A stretch of 49,525 bases of DNA. Source: Microaerobacter geothermalis. Lineage in GTDB: Bacteria > Bacillota > Bacilli > DSM-22679. The translations under genes were made by a program, and so were the position numbers. This document shows positions 17,559 to 27,331 of this stretch, piece by piece (within the stretch, counting starts at the first letter, position 1; each line of letters opens with the position of its first letter). The DNA is taken from positions 1 to 49,525 of the forward strand of contig NZ_JAKIHL010000024.1 in assembly GCF_021608135.1 (NCBI RefSeq). The letters are read 5' to 3'. The notes beneath the pieces were generated by a model. It was not told the DNA's origin. It worked only from the letters and a program-made list of their open reading frames with translations, and did not search any database.

Positions 17559-18572
17559 ATGTCCGTTACTATCAAAGATGTTGCTAAGCTAGCTGGTGTA
17601 TCCCCATCAACCGTTTCCAGAGTGATTGCGAATAACCCGCGAATTAGCCCAGCTACATCCCGAAAAGTAAAAGAAGCTATGGAACATCTTGGTTACCATC
17701 CAAATGTCATGGCTAAAAGTCTAGTTTCACGAAGTACTCAAACATTGGGTATTATTTTGCCGCGCTCGGCGGATGAACTTTTTCTTAATCCCTTTTTTCC
17801 TGAAGTATTGCGCGGAATCAATGCTTATGCAAATTATACTGGTTATGATTTATTAATGTCTGCTGGAAGTACAGAACAAGAAGAAAAGGAAGCTTTCAAT
17901 CGAATGGTTTTCGGGGGAAGAGTGGATGGAGTCATTTTGCTTGCCTCTCGTGTGAATGATCCACTTATTCCTCTTCTGAAAAAAAGAAATTTTCCATTTG
18001 TTTTAATCGGGAGATCTTTAGAACACCCCGATATTGTCTGTGTTGATACAAACAATGTAAAGGCGGCGTATGATGCAACGATGCATTTAATTAAACAAGG
18101 ACATGTTCGAATTGGATTTATCAGTGGTCCGAGGGACCTGGTTGTTTCGCAAGATCGAATTAAAGGTTATCAGGATGCCCTGAAGGAAAATAATCTTCCT
18201 TTTCATACAGATTGGGTGTTCGAGGCTAAATTTTTACTTGAGAGCGGGTATCAAGCAATTTCAACTTTATTTGAGCAGCCTGAAAAACCAACAGCCCTTG
18301 TAGTATCTGATGATCTGATCACATTTGGAGTATTACGAGGTCTCTACGAATTAAATTATAGGGTTCCTGAGGATGTTGCTCTCGTCAGTTTTAATAACGT
18401 ATCTATGTCAGATTTGACCACACCTCCTCTAACTACAATTGATATCGGAATATATCATCTTGGATATACCACTGCACAATTACTTATAAAGCAAATTAAT
18501 GAAGAAACCTTGCATCAGAAAACAACAATCATTCCTCATCGCTTGGTTATCCGTCAATCTTCTATCAAGTAG
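17559..18572 (+). CDS. LacI-family repressor of the maltodextrin genes
   Basis: 337 residues. The first 55 are the LacI DNA-binding head (TIKDVAKLAGVSPSTVSRVI, then the hinge ATSRKVKEAMEHLGYHPN); the remainder is a periplasmic-binding-protein-like sugar domain. The ATG at 17559 has GGAGG 7 bases before it; the longer ORF start at 17514 has none. Divergent from the amylase and mdx genes, and four operators of the CAAACGTTTG type flank it, so it is the local MalR/MdxR-like regulator. The inducer is probably maltose or a maltodextrin (inference). Confidence 0.9.
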   Translation: MSVTIKDVAKLAGVSPSTVSRVIANNPRISPATSRKVKEAMEHLGYHPNVMAKSLVSRSTQTLGIILPRSADELFLNPFFPEVLRGINAYANYTGYDLLMSAGSTEQEEKEAFNRMVFGGRVDGVILLASRVNDPLIPLLKKRNFPFVLIGRSLEHPDIVCVDTNNVKAAYDATMHLIKQGHVRIGFISGPRDLVVSQDRIKGYQDALKENNLPFHTDWVFEAKFLLESGYQAISTLFEQPEKPTALVVSDDLITFGVLRGLYELNYRVPEDVALVSFNNVSMSDLTTPPLTTIDIGIYHLGYTTAQLLIKQINEETLHQKTTIIPHRLVIRQSSIK

Positions 18573-18691
18573 TTCAATTCATCCAATAAGGCTTTAGCCT
18601 TGTTTATTTTTTGACCGAGTCCCCACCCATAATAGATTCCCAATGCATAGGATCATAATATTTATAGAGAAATATTATGTAGGATTAGAAT

Positions 18692-18703
18692 ACAAACGTT
18701 TGC
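18692..18703. promoter_or_regulatory. Orphan LacI-type operator
   Basis: ACAAACGTTTGC, matching the other three operators, 120 bases past the regulator stop. No gene follows it on the plus strand: GGAAGGTGAG and a seven-codon ORF are all there is before the pfkA end. It may mark a deleted target gene. Confidence 0.6.
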
Positions 18704-18808
18704 ATGAACTATACTCTCGTTTTGTTCTCGGAAGGTGAGTCAGCGTGCAGGGAGGGTTGGCGTGCTAAAAAGCCTTGCCCTATATATGGCAAGAAAATGG
18801 CAAGAACA

Positions 18809-18862
18809 GCTAACCGCCACTTATATTCCCTACTCATTCGTATGAAATAAGTGGCGGTTAGC
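18809..18862. repeat. Perfect 16 bp inverted repeat past pfkA
   Basis: GCTAACCGCCACTTAT and its exact complement, separated by 22 bases, beginning 6 bases after the pfkA stop. No T run follows on either strand, so it is not a standard terminator, though it could still stabilise or stop the pfkA transcript. Confidence 0.75.
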
Positions 18863-18867
18863 GAAAT

Positions 18868-19866
<999 letters not shown>

Positions 19867-19874
19867 TTAAAATG

Positions 19875-20016
19875 TATAGACGGAATAAAAAATTCACTAA
19901 GGACAGCCTTCGAATTCGTACTTATGCGTTGAGGCTAAAGAATGGAAATTAGCCCTCAAACTGACTCCACCTTTGAAATACCCGGATGTTTTTGAGGGCT
20001 CCATTCCACATCTATA
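19875..20016. repeat. Interspersed element, 142 bp internally deleted copy C
   Basis: Both ends and the central AGCCCTCAAA/TTTGAGGGCT hairpin are present, but the right arm between CTCCATTCC and ACATCTATA has lost about 70 bp. It lies between the pfkA start and the glk end. Confidence 0.8.
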
Positions 20017-20025
20017 AAAGTCGAA

Positions 20026-20994
20026 TTAATGATTTACCCGCACATGTACTAATCGTGCCGCCCCGATCATTCCAGCCTGGTTGCCAAGTCTAGCTGGAAC
20101 TATGGAAGTATCCTCAGCTACCCTTGGGAATGCAGTCTGATAAAATGCCTCAGTGAGGGGGTTAAACAACATCTCTCCTGCGTAGGATATACCCCCTCCG
20201 ATAATAATCAATTCAGGATTTAGCAGGTAACACATTTCCGCCAATGAGCGTCCAAGAACCTTTCCTGCTTTCTGAATAATTTCTTTACAGGTAGGTTCTC
20301 CTTTTAGAGCTAATTCTACAACCATTTTCGCTGTCAAGGTTCCCGATTTATCATAAGCTTCTTTCAAAGGTCCATCTGATAGATGTTTCAGCTTATCCAT
20401 CGCATCCAAAACAATGGCGGTGGCAGAGGCTTCCGTTTCCAAACATCCCGTTTTCCCGCAGTTGCAGAGTCTACCGTCTTGATGTCTGACGGTAACATGT
20501 CCAACTTCACCGGCGCTGCCGTTGGCGCCGTGGTAAATGTCTCCATTAATGATCACTCCCCCGCCAATACCCGTGCCGATGGTAATACAAAGGATATGGG
20601 TTGCCCCAATTCCTGCCCCTACCCACATTTCACCCAATGCTGCAACATTCGCATCATTGTCAACACAGACAGGTAATTTCCATCTTTCCATCAGAGTTTC
20701 CATTAAAGGGACATGATGCCAACCAAGATTGACAGCCTCTACCACTTCACCTTTTTTCAAGTCAAAAAAAGCAGGGGCACCTACGCCTATTCCAGTAATC
20801 TCTTTCCATTCCAATCCGTTCTCCTGAAGAAGACGGTCGACCATTCCATCAAAAGTGTTAATTACTGAATAAAATTCTTTGTTTTCGGGTGTAGGACTTT
20901 CTAAAGTATAAAGGAGACTCCCTTTCTGGTCAACAAGTCCCATTTTGATCGATGTACCACCCAGATCTATTCCTATATATTTTTGTTCTTTCAT
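20026..20994 (-). CDS. glk: Glucokinase, ROK family
   Basis: 322 residues. ATP-dependent phosphorylation of glucose. IGIDLGGTSIKMG is the phosphate-binding block, CVDNDANVAALGE has the catalytic Asp, GEVGHVTV and the zinc-binding CNCGKTGCLE mark the ROK family. No DNA-binding head, so it is an enzyme and not a repressor. AGGGAGAA precedes the ATG; it starts 12 bases after the stop of the ATPase gene, so they share an operon. It converts the glucose released by the alpha-glucosidases, since no maltose phosphorylase is present here. Confidence 0.93.
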   Translation of the reverse strand: MKEQKYIGIDLGGTSIKMGLVDQKGSLLYTLESPTPENKEFYSVINTFDGMVDRLLQENGLEWKEITGIGVGAPAFFDLKKGEVVEAVNLGWHHVPLMETLMERWKLPVCVDNDANVAALGEMWVGAGIGATHILCITIGTGIGGGVIINGDIYHGANGSAGEVGHVTVRHQDGRLCNCGKTGCLETEASATAIVLDAMDKLKHLSDGPLKEAYDKSGTLTAKMVVELALKGEPTCKEIIQKAGKVLGRSLAEMCYLLNPELIIIGGGISYAGEMLFNPLTEAFYQTAFPRVAEDTSIVPARLGNQAGMIGAARLVHVRVNH

Positions 20995-21006
20995 CGCTGA
21001 TTCTCC

Positions 21007-22116
21007 CTAAGCGTCAATTCGTTGATCTGTATCAGCATCAAAAAAGTGCAATTTATTGGGATCAAATGCCATCTCCACCTCAGTCCCCACCTTCACATTG
21101 GATCGGGCATCCACCCTAGCTATGATCACTTCTCCAGCCACGGATATATGGAGATATTTTTCAGCACCCGTTAGTTCCACCACTTCTACCTTTGCATGAA
21201 CGTGGGTTTTTGGAGAGGATTCCAAAACCAATGGTTCATCATGGATGTCTTCAGGCCGGATACCAAGATAAACCGCTCGATCTACATATCCCTGCTCCTT
21301 TATTTTTTGTGCCTTTCCAGCAGGTATCTCAACCTGAATCCCTTCTGCCTGAAAGAGTATTTTCCCACTTTCTTCCTTCAGATTCCCTTTTATGAAATTC
21401 ATCGCAGGAGAGCCGATAAATCCTCCTACAAACCGATTTACCGGAACATCATACACTTCCTGGGGGGTTCCTACTTGCTGTATGATTCCATCTTTCATAA
21501 TTACAATTCGGGTTGCCATGGTCATGGCTTCTGTCTGGTCATGGGTAACATAAATCGTGGTCGTTTGAATCCGCTCATGCAATTTAAGAATTTCCGCCCT
21601 CATTTGTACCCGGAGCTTTGCATCAAGATTGGATAAAGGTTCATCCATCAAAAACACTTGAGGTTCCCTTACAATCGCTCTTCCTAGGGCAACCCGTTGT
21701 CTCTGGCCTCCTGAGAGTTCCTTTGGTTTCCTTTTAAGATACGGCTCAATTCCCAAAATTTTTGCCGCTTCCTTCACACGTTTTTCGATGTCTTTCTTGG
21801 GAAATTTCCTTAATTTTAGTCCAAAGGCCATATTATCATACACGTTCATATGGGGATACAGTGCGTAGTTCTGAAACACCATGGCGATATCTCTGTCTTT
21901 TGGAGCCACGTCATTCACTTTGCGTTCCCCGATATACAGTTCCCCTTCCGATATCTCCTCCAAGCCAGCAATCATGCGCAAGGTGGTAGACTTACCACAA
22001 CCGGAGGGACCGACAAACACAATAAACTCTTTGTCCTGAATATCCAAATGAAAATCTTTGACTGCTTCCACATCCCCATAACGCTTCCAAACATGATTCA
22101 GTTTAACACCTGCCAT
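21007..22116 (-). CDS. msmX: Sugar ABC transporter ATP-binding protein, MsmX type
   Basis: 369 residues. Walker A GPSGCGKST, signature LSGGQRQR, Walker B VFLMDEPLSNLD and the switch His (THDQTEA) are all present, followed by the C-terminal OB-fold domain (about 235-369) typical of MalK/UgpC/MsmX. It should power the MdxEFG importer, which lacks its own ATPase gene, and perhaps other sugar importers. The start at 22116 has GAGGGGA upstream; the 22137 ATG does not. Confidence 0.9.
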   Translation of the reverse strand: MAGVKLNHVWKRYGDVEAVKDFHLDIQDKEFIVFVGPSGCGKSTTLRMIAGLEEISEGELYIGERKVNDVAPKDRDIAMVFQNYALYPHMNVYDNMAFGLKLRKFPKKDIEKRVKEAAKILGIEPYLKRKPKELSGGQRQRVALGRAIVREPQVFLMDEPLSNLDAKLRVQMRAEILKLHERIQTTTIYVTHDQTEAMTMATRIVIMKDGIIQQVGTPQEVYDVPVNRFVGGFIGSPAMNFIKGNLKEESGKILFQAEGIQVEIPAGKAQKIKEQGYVDRAVYLGIRPEDIHDEPLVLESSPKTHVHAKVEVVELTGAEKYLHISVAGEVIIARVDARSNVKVGTEVEMAFDPNKLHFFDADTDQRIDA

Positions 22117-22173
22117 AATTGATTTCCCCTCTTTCATTTTTTAATCTTTGGTTTCGTGCACACTGGCTTAGAT

Positions 22174-22386
22174 TATATAGACGGAACTAAGAATTCACTA
22201 AGGACAGCCTTCGAGTTTGTACTAAGTGGAGAGGCTAAAGAACGGGGATCTGGCCCTCAAACTGTTACCAACTTTGAAATCCCCAAATGTTTTTGAGGGC
22301 TCCGTTCTTTAGAATTGAAGCGGACATGAATCTCTTCTTGGCAAACTCGACTAGCAGACGTGTGAATCTTTAGTTCCACATCTATA
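22174..22386. repeat. Interspersed palindromic element, full copy B
   Basis: 213 bp, the clearest copy. Left end TATATAGACGGAACTAAG, right end CTTTAGTTCCACATCTATA; inside, TTCGAG/CTCGA, GGCTAAAGAACGG/CCGTTCTTTAG and GGCCCTCAAA/TTTTGAGGGC pair in that order. It fills the space between the msmX start and the ROK regulator end. Confidence 0.88.
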
Positions 22387-22397
22387 GAATTAAAGAA

Positions 22398-23594
22398 TTA
22401 TGTTAAATGAACTGAATGAGTTCCCAAAGCACGTAATGAGTAGGGCTGTAAAGTTGATTGAAAGACCATCGCCACACAACCATATATACTGCTGTCCTCT
22501 TTCAATTGGGTGTTTGTGATGGACACCTGTTGTGTCATGACCGGAAGTGCATTTTTTAATGCCGCTTCCTTTAATAATTCTCCGTAAAACGGATTCTGGT
22601 AAATCATCCGACCACCCAAAATCACCGTATCCGGACCATATAGATTGATAAGGGATCCTAACCCTCGACCCAATAATTCTGCTGAATCCATAAGAATCCG
22701 CCGAGCATTTTCATCCCCGGATGCAAATCGTTGATTTAATTGGTCAATAGAAATTTCTTCACCTGTTAACTTTTTATATGTTCTTTCCATTGCCTTGGCT
22801 GATGCAGTGACATCCAAGCAACCTTTATTTCCGCATGGACACTCTTCATCACTGATTCCAAAGGAAACATGTCCCAATTCTCCTACACTATAGCCTTTTC
22901 CATGGTAAACTTGATGCTGTAAGACAAAACCGGCTCCAATACCGTCATCAACGAGAATGTAAATCAACTGATCCACATTTTTCCCCTGTCCAAACCATAG
23001 TTCTCCAAGAGCTGCCAAATTAGCATCATTATCCACAAAAACGGGCAATCGGATGGCTTGCTCCAAATTATCCTTCAACTGAACATTTACCCATCCAGAT
23101 AAATTGGGTAAGTTATAAATTTTTCCGGAGGAAAAATGAACCCAACCCGGTACACTAACACCCACCCCCAGCAGTTGATTCTCAGCTTTTCCCAAACTCC
23201 GTTTAAATTTTTCAATGATTTCTAAGATGATTTCCAAACCTTCATGGTATCGATAACTTCCCTCCCTTTCTAATCGCATCATCGGTTCAGCCAGCAGATT
23301 AAATAATATTGCTTTTATTCTTGTTGTCGTAATCTCTATGCCAATGGCATAGCCGCCCCGGGGGTTTAAACGAAGCAATATCGGCTTCCTTCCACCTATA
23401 GGTGAAGAGACAGCACCAATTTCTTCCACAATCCCATATTCTAGAAGCTTGTTTACAAGATTGGTGATTGTTCCTGTGGTCAGACCGGTTATTCTTGAAA
23501 TATCGGATCTTGACAGTTCCCCATGATGGCGCAGAGCATCCAAGATAAGCGATATATTAACTGATTTAATCACTTCATAGTTCCCCGTTACCAT
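22398..23594 (-). CDS. ROK-family transcriptional repressor (NagC/XylR type)
   Basis: 398 residues. A winged helix-turn-helix (about 15-75: ILDALRHHGELSRSDISRITGL, TGTITNLVNKLLEYGIVEE) precedes a ROK sugar-binding domain with FVDNDANLAALGE and the zinc motif CPCGNKGCLD. This head-plus-ROK layout is that of XylR and NagC. GGAG lies in front of the ATG. Its ligand cannot be read from the sequence; it may respond to glucose or another sugar and control the msmX-glk operon next to it (inference). Confidence 0.88.
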   Translation of the reverse strand: MVTGNYEVIKSVNISLILDALRHHGELSRSDISRITGLTTGTITNLVNKLLEYGIVEEIGAVSSPIGGRKPILLRLNPRGGYAIGIEITTTRIKAILFNLLAEPMMRLEREGSYRYHEGLEIILEIIEKFKRSLGKAENQLLGVGVSVPGWVHFSSGKIYNLPNLSGWVNVQLKDNLEQAIRLPVFVDNDANLAALGELWFGQGKNVDQLIYILVDDGIGAGFVLQHQVYHGKGYSVGELGHVSFGISDEECPCGNKGCLDVTASAKAMERTYKKLTGEEISIDQLNQRFASGDENARRILMDSAELLGRGLGSLINLYGPDTVILGGRMIYQNPFYGELLKEAALKNALPVMTQQVSITNTQLKEDSSIYGCVAMVFQSTLQPYSLRALGTHSVHLT

Positions 23595-23835
23595 TTGGAC
23601 ACTCCAATCATTTAATTTAATTGTTTTCTTAAGTATTAAAATATATTATAAAACTATAATAAGTGATCAATCTAATAAATTCAATTCAATTCTTTGAAAA
23701 AAATTCTGAAACACCGCAGACTGCGTAAAAAATGTTGGCAAGACTCACCATGACCGCCCAATATATGGGCAATCTTCCCGAAGGGGACTAGATGATGTTA
23801 CAATAGAAGAGAATTTTTTTGAAGGAGTTTATCCC

Positions 23836-24570
23836 ATGAAAACCAGGTATCTTCTCTTCATACTCATCTTATCTGTCCTCTCTTTGTTTCTGGTTCTTAA
23901 GTTTTATCTAACTCCAGAATCCGTAACTGAGATTGATAAAAGGGATAAAACCGATACTGTTATTCCCCTATTTCAAGAAGCCAATTTACCCATTGGAAAA
24001 GTGATAATTGATCCAGGCCACGGTGGAAAAGAATGGGGGGCCGTAGGGTGGAAGTCAGAGGTTCCTGAAAAGGAGATTAACTTAGCCATTGCCACCTATG
24101 CGAAGGATTATCTTGAAAATAATCATGTGGAAGTCGCAATGACAAGATATCTGGATGAAATGATGGATGATAAGGACCTCAATGCCGACCTTACCGCTCG
24201 TGCCCAATTTGCGGAAAAAATTGCAGCAGATCTTTTCGTCAGTATTCATAGCGATCAGTTCGATAAAGAAATAGAAGGGACCCGTATTTTTTACAGTGAT
24301 AAAAACCCAAAGGTAAAGGAAAGCCAAATCTTAGGAGAAGTCATTTTTGATGAATTGATCTCCAAACTCGGTTCCAAACCTTTGGGTGTAAAAGAAGAAA
24401 ATTATAGGGTTTTGGATCAAAACACGGTTCCCTCTGTTTTAATTGAAGTGGGATTTCTATCCCACCCGGAGGAGGAAATGAAATTAGTTGATCCTGCCTA
24501 TCAGAAAAAAGCAGGTGAAGCGATTGCTATGGGTATCATAAAATATTTGAAAACAAATCAACGAAAATAG
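23836..24570 (+). CDS. cwlD: N-acetylmuramoyl-L-alanine amidase, CwlD-like
   Basis: 244 residues. An N-terminal signal anchor (5-27) puts the Amidase_3 domain (about 55-240) outside the membrane. Zinc and catalytic residues are present: DPGHGG, the Glu of EKEINLA, the His of SIHSD, and LIEVGFLS with the catalytic Glu. It cleaves the amide bond between muramic acid and the stem peptide; CwlD homologues help make the spore cortex delta-lactam. GAAGGAG precedes the ATG. It is a single gene with a TACAAT-like -10 at about 23799. Confidence 0.82.
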   Translation: MKTRYLLFILILSVLSLFLVLKFYLTPESVTEIDKRDKTDTVIPLFQEANLPIGKVIIDPGHGGKEWGAVGWKSEVPEKEINLAIATYAKDYLENNHVEVAMTRYLDEMMDDKDLNADLTARAQFAEKIAADLFVSIHSDQFDKEIEGTRIFYSDKNPKVKESQILGEVIFDELISKLGSKPLGVKEENYRVLDQNTVPSVLIEVGFLSHPEEEMKLVDPAYQKKAGEAIAMGIIKYLKTNQRK

Positions 24571-24645
24571 TCTATATGGACGGAACGAAGAAATTTGCTA
24601 AAAAGGGCCTTCGAGTTCATGGTTAGCGCAGGAGATGAAGGAATG
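24571..24645. repeat. Interspersed element, left-end fragment F
   Basis: CTATATGGACGGAACGAAG, then GGCCTTCGAGTTCATGGTTAG, matches the left 75 bp of copy B with several changes, then stops. It lies between the convergent cwlD and tetR genes. Confidence 0.65.
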
Positions 24646-24665
24646 GAGAGGTTTTACAACACTGT

Positions 24666-25253
24666 TTATAAATGGCCGCTTATCCCGTACAACTCCATTT
24701 CAACCATCTCACAGGCTAATTTTTTTATATCTGGTTTCTCTTTTGCTTGAAGAATTCTTCGCTGAATAACGTAAAAATACATTCCAACAATCGCATCACA
24801 TACGACATCGAGATCTGAACGAATTAAATTGTCGTTTGGAATCATTCTTACAATACTTTTAGATGTTTCGACCGCCAAATTTAAAAATTCATTCAACTTT
24901 TCTTCAAATTCCTGCCCAACCGAGGGCCCAACTTTTAAAAATATAGAAAAAACCTCTTTGTTTTCCCAGGAAATATTAAACATATTTTCAACCATTGTAA
25001 TCAGGGCATCCTTTAATTGGTCCAGCGTTCTAACGTCTTCCCAGTGAGCCACGGAAAAGGATTGATTGATACGATTTAAAAAATGATCAATTAACTCACT
25101 AAATATTTCCTCTTTGCTTTTAAAATACCAGTAAAAGGTACCCTGGGCAACTCCGGCCTCAGCAACGATATCTGAAACCCTTGTCCCATGGAAACCCTTT
25201 TTTGCAAAACAAGTGACAGCTGCTTCCAGCAGCGACTCTCTTCTTTCTTTCAT
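24666..25253 (-). CDS. TetR-family transcriptional regulator
   Basis: 195 residues. The TetR head fills 1-50: LLEAAVTCFAKKGFHGTRVS and GVAQGTFYWYFKSKEEIF. The C-terminal ligand domain resembles FadR/YfiR-type regulators but I cannot assign a ligand. GGGGGGA precedes the ATG. Two palindromes lie upstream and may be its own operator. Its partner genes are not evident: pgi upstream is on the same strand and 138 bp away. Confidence 0.85.
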   Translation of the reverse strand: MKERRESLLEAAVTCFAKKGFHGTRVSDIVAEAGVAQGTFYWYFKSKEEIFSELIDHFLNRINQSFSVAHWEDVRTLDQLKDALITMVENMFNISWENKEVFSIFLKVGPSVGQEFEEKLNEFLNLAVETSKSIVRMIPNDNLIRSDLDVVCDAIVGMYFYVIQRRILQAKEKPDIKKLACEMVEMELYGISGHL

Positions 25254-25272
25254 CTTGGATAGTCCCCCTGAT

Positions 25273-25332
25273 TGACATGTCAGTCCCTCGCTTAGTATAT
25301 ATTATTTATATAAATAGCGTCAATTGTTGACG
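25273..25332. promoter_or_regulatory. Two palindromes upstream of the TetR gene
   Basis: TGACATGTCA (25273-25282) and CGTCAATTGTTGACG (25318-25332) flank an A/T-rich stretch (TATATATTATTTATATAAAT). This arrangement suits TetR autoregulation, with dyads on either side of the promoter. The bound protein is inferred from position only. Confidence 0.5.
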
Positions 25333-25390
25333 TTGCATGATTTATATGAGGTTAAAGTGAAATAAAAGAACAGCGATTCGTTCCAGTTAA

Positions 25391-26755
25391 TTAGAAACGT
25401 TGTTCTTTTAATCTTTTTTCCAATTCATTCTTTTCTTTTTCATATCCTGGTTTGCCCAGCAAGGCAAACATATTTCTTTTGTATGCCTCTACACCCGGTT
25501 GATCAAATGGATTTATACCAAGGAGATAACCGCTGAGCCCGCACGCTTTTTCAAAAAAGTAGACCATTTTTCCAAATAGATATGGAGTCAATTCGGAAAC
25601 TCGAATAAGCAAATTGGGTACACCTCCATCGCTATGGGCAAGCAGCGTACCTTCCATGGCCCGTTGATTCACATCGTGAAGAGATTTTCCAGCAAGGAAA
25701 TTGAGTCCATCCAAATTGGTTTCTTCAGATTTAATGAATAATTCTTCCCTTACCTTCTCTACATGAAGCACCGTTTCAAATAGATTCCGTCTACCATCTT
25801 GTATGTACTGTCCCATAGAATGGAGATCCGTTGTAAAATTAACGGATGCCGGGAATATCCCCTTATGATCCTTTCCTTCACTCTCCCCAAAAAGCTGCTT
25901 CCACCACTCGGAAAAATACTGCAAAGAAGGCTCGTAGTTTACCAATAGTTCAATGTTTTTTCCTTTGTGATAAAGGACGTTTCGAATTGCCGCATACTGA
26001 TAACAGGGGTTTTCTTCAAGGTTTGGAAGCGAATACAGCGTATACCCTTCTTGTGCTCCTGCCATCAATTCTCCAATATCAATTCCACTGACAGCAATGG
26101 GAAGTAGGCCAACCGCCGTAAGGACAGAATACCTCCCTCCAATATCATCTGGTATAACAAAGGTTTCATAGCCTTCTTGGTCAGCTAATATCTTTAGTGC
26201 TCCCTTTTTCCTATCCGTTGATGCAAATATTCGCTTTCTTGCCCCATCCTTTCCATATCTTTTTTCCATATATTCTCGAATCATCCGAAAAGCAATGGCC
26301 GGTTCAGTTGTTGTTCCTGATTTGGAAATCACATTGATTGATATTTCTTTTCCGTCCAGCAGTTCCAACAAATGCGTCAAATAAATGGAACTTAAATGAT
26401 GTCCTGCAAAATAAATTTCAGGAGTCCCTCTTTTCTCCTTTGACAGTTGATTGTAAAAGGTATGGGATAACATTTCAATGGCTGCCCTTGCCCCCAAATA
26501 AGAACCACCGATCCCAATGACCAACAATACATCCGATTGGGATACGATTCTCTTTGCCACTTCCTTTATACGCCCAAATTCTTCCTTATCATATTGAACA
26601 GGCCAATCCACCCATCCGAGGTAATCCTTCCCCGCACCCGTTTTTTGATGTAGCATGTCATGGGCAGATGAAACAAAAGGCTGCAATCTGAACATTTCTT
26701 CTTTGTCAACAAAAGATAATGCATTGGAATAATCAAATCTGATTGTCTGAACCAT
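25391..26755 (-). CDS. pgi: Glucose-6-phosphate isomerase
   Basis: 454 residues, the short Bacillota type (about 450). Interconverts glucose-6-phosphate and fructose-6-phosphate. [13 protein letters not shown] and [12 protein letters not shown] bind the phosphate, [14 protein letters not shown] and [10 protein letters not shown] are family blocks, and [12 protein letters not shown] near the C-terminus closes the active site. The start at 26755 has GGGGGAGAGGG just upstream; the longer ORF to 26845 does not look coding. It links the glucokinase and PfkA steps encoded nearby. Confidence 0.95.
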   Translation of the reverse strand: MVQTIRFDYSNALSFVDKEEMFRLQPFVSSAHDMLHQKTGAGKDYLGWVDWPVQYDKEEFGRIKEVAKRIVSQSDVLLVIGIGGSYLGARAAIEMLSHTFYNQLSKEKRGTPEIYFAGHHLSSIYLTHLLELLDGKEISINVISKSGTTTEPAIAFRMIREYMEKRYGKDGARKRIFASTDRKKGALKILADQEGYETFVIPDDIGGRYSVLTAVGLLPIAVSGIDIGELMAGAQEGYTLYSLPNLEENPCYQYAAIRNVLYHKGKNIELLVNYEPSLQYFSEWWKQLFGESEGKDHKGIFPASVNFTTDLHSMGQYIQDGRRNLFETVLHVEKVREELFIKSEETNLDGLNFLAGKSLHDVNQRAMEGTLLAHSDGGVPNLLIRVSELTPYLFGKMVYFFEKACGLSGYLLGINPFDQPGVEAYKRNMFALLGKPGYEKEKNELEKRLKEQRF

Positions 26756-26891
26756 TCCCTCTCCCCCTAAATCATTCCATTCGTTACAAATAACTTTATA
26801 GCAATCGGTCGAACAATTCAAGAAGTGAGACGATAAATCAGTCACTCATGAATTTTCCAATTGATTGAACAGAATTTTTAAACATTAACCA

Positions 26892-26928
26892 TTGACACTT
26901 CCTAAGTATAATGTTATATTTCATAACA
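26892..26928 (+). promoter_or_regulatory. glnK-amtB promoter with TnrA/GlnR box
   Basis: TTGACA (26892-26897), 17 bases, TATATT (26915-26920). Over the -10 lies TGTTATATTTCATAACA (26912-26928), which fits the TnrA/GlnR consensus TGTNANAWWWTNTNACA at every fixed base but one. Confidence 0.75.
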
Positions 26929-26964
26929 ATTGAATGTAAATATAGCAAACATGGGGTGTATATC

Positions 26965-27330
26965 ATGAAGAAGGTGGAAGCTATTTTACGTCCGCAAAAA
27001 CTAACGGATACTATTAAAGCTCTGCAAGAAATTGGAGTCACCGGATTTACCGTTTCTCAAGTGGTAGGCCGGGGGCGTCAGAAAGATTTACGTGGTGTTT
27101 ACCGCGGACATAACTATACGGTAAATTTACACCCAAAAGTAAAGCTGGAAATCGTATTATCCGATTATATGGTTCCCATTACCATCAAAACCATCATTGC
27201 CTCTGCTCAAACTGGAGAAGATGGCGACGGGAAAATATTTGTTACACCAGTTCTAGAAGCTTACAACATTCGATCGGGCATGATCGATGATACCATCGAT
27301 GAATTAAAGAAAGTCAGGGAGGGGAACTAG
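26965..27330 (+). CDS. glnK: Nitrogen regulatory protein P-II
   Basis: 121 residues. PII signal-transduction trimer that senses 2-oxoglutarate and ATP/ADP and plugs the ammonium channel. The T-loop (about 37-55) contains RGVYRGHNYTV, with the tyrosine that is uridylylated in other bacteria; KVKLEIVLSD and GDGKIFVTPVLEAYNIR are the B- and C-loop regions. The ATG at 26965 has GGGGTG upstream. Its stop is one base before the amtB GTG, so the pair is coupled. Confidence 0.93.
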   Translation: MKKVEAILRPQKLTDTIKALQEIGVTGFTVSQVVGRGRQKDLRGVYRGHNYTVNLHPKVKLEIVLSDYMVPITIKTIIASAQTGEDGDGKIFVTPVLEAYNIRSGMIDDTIDELKKVREGN

Positions 27331-27331
27331 G

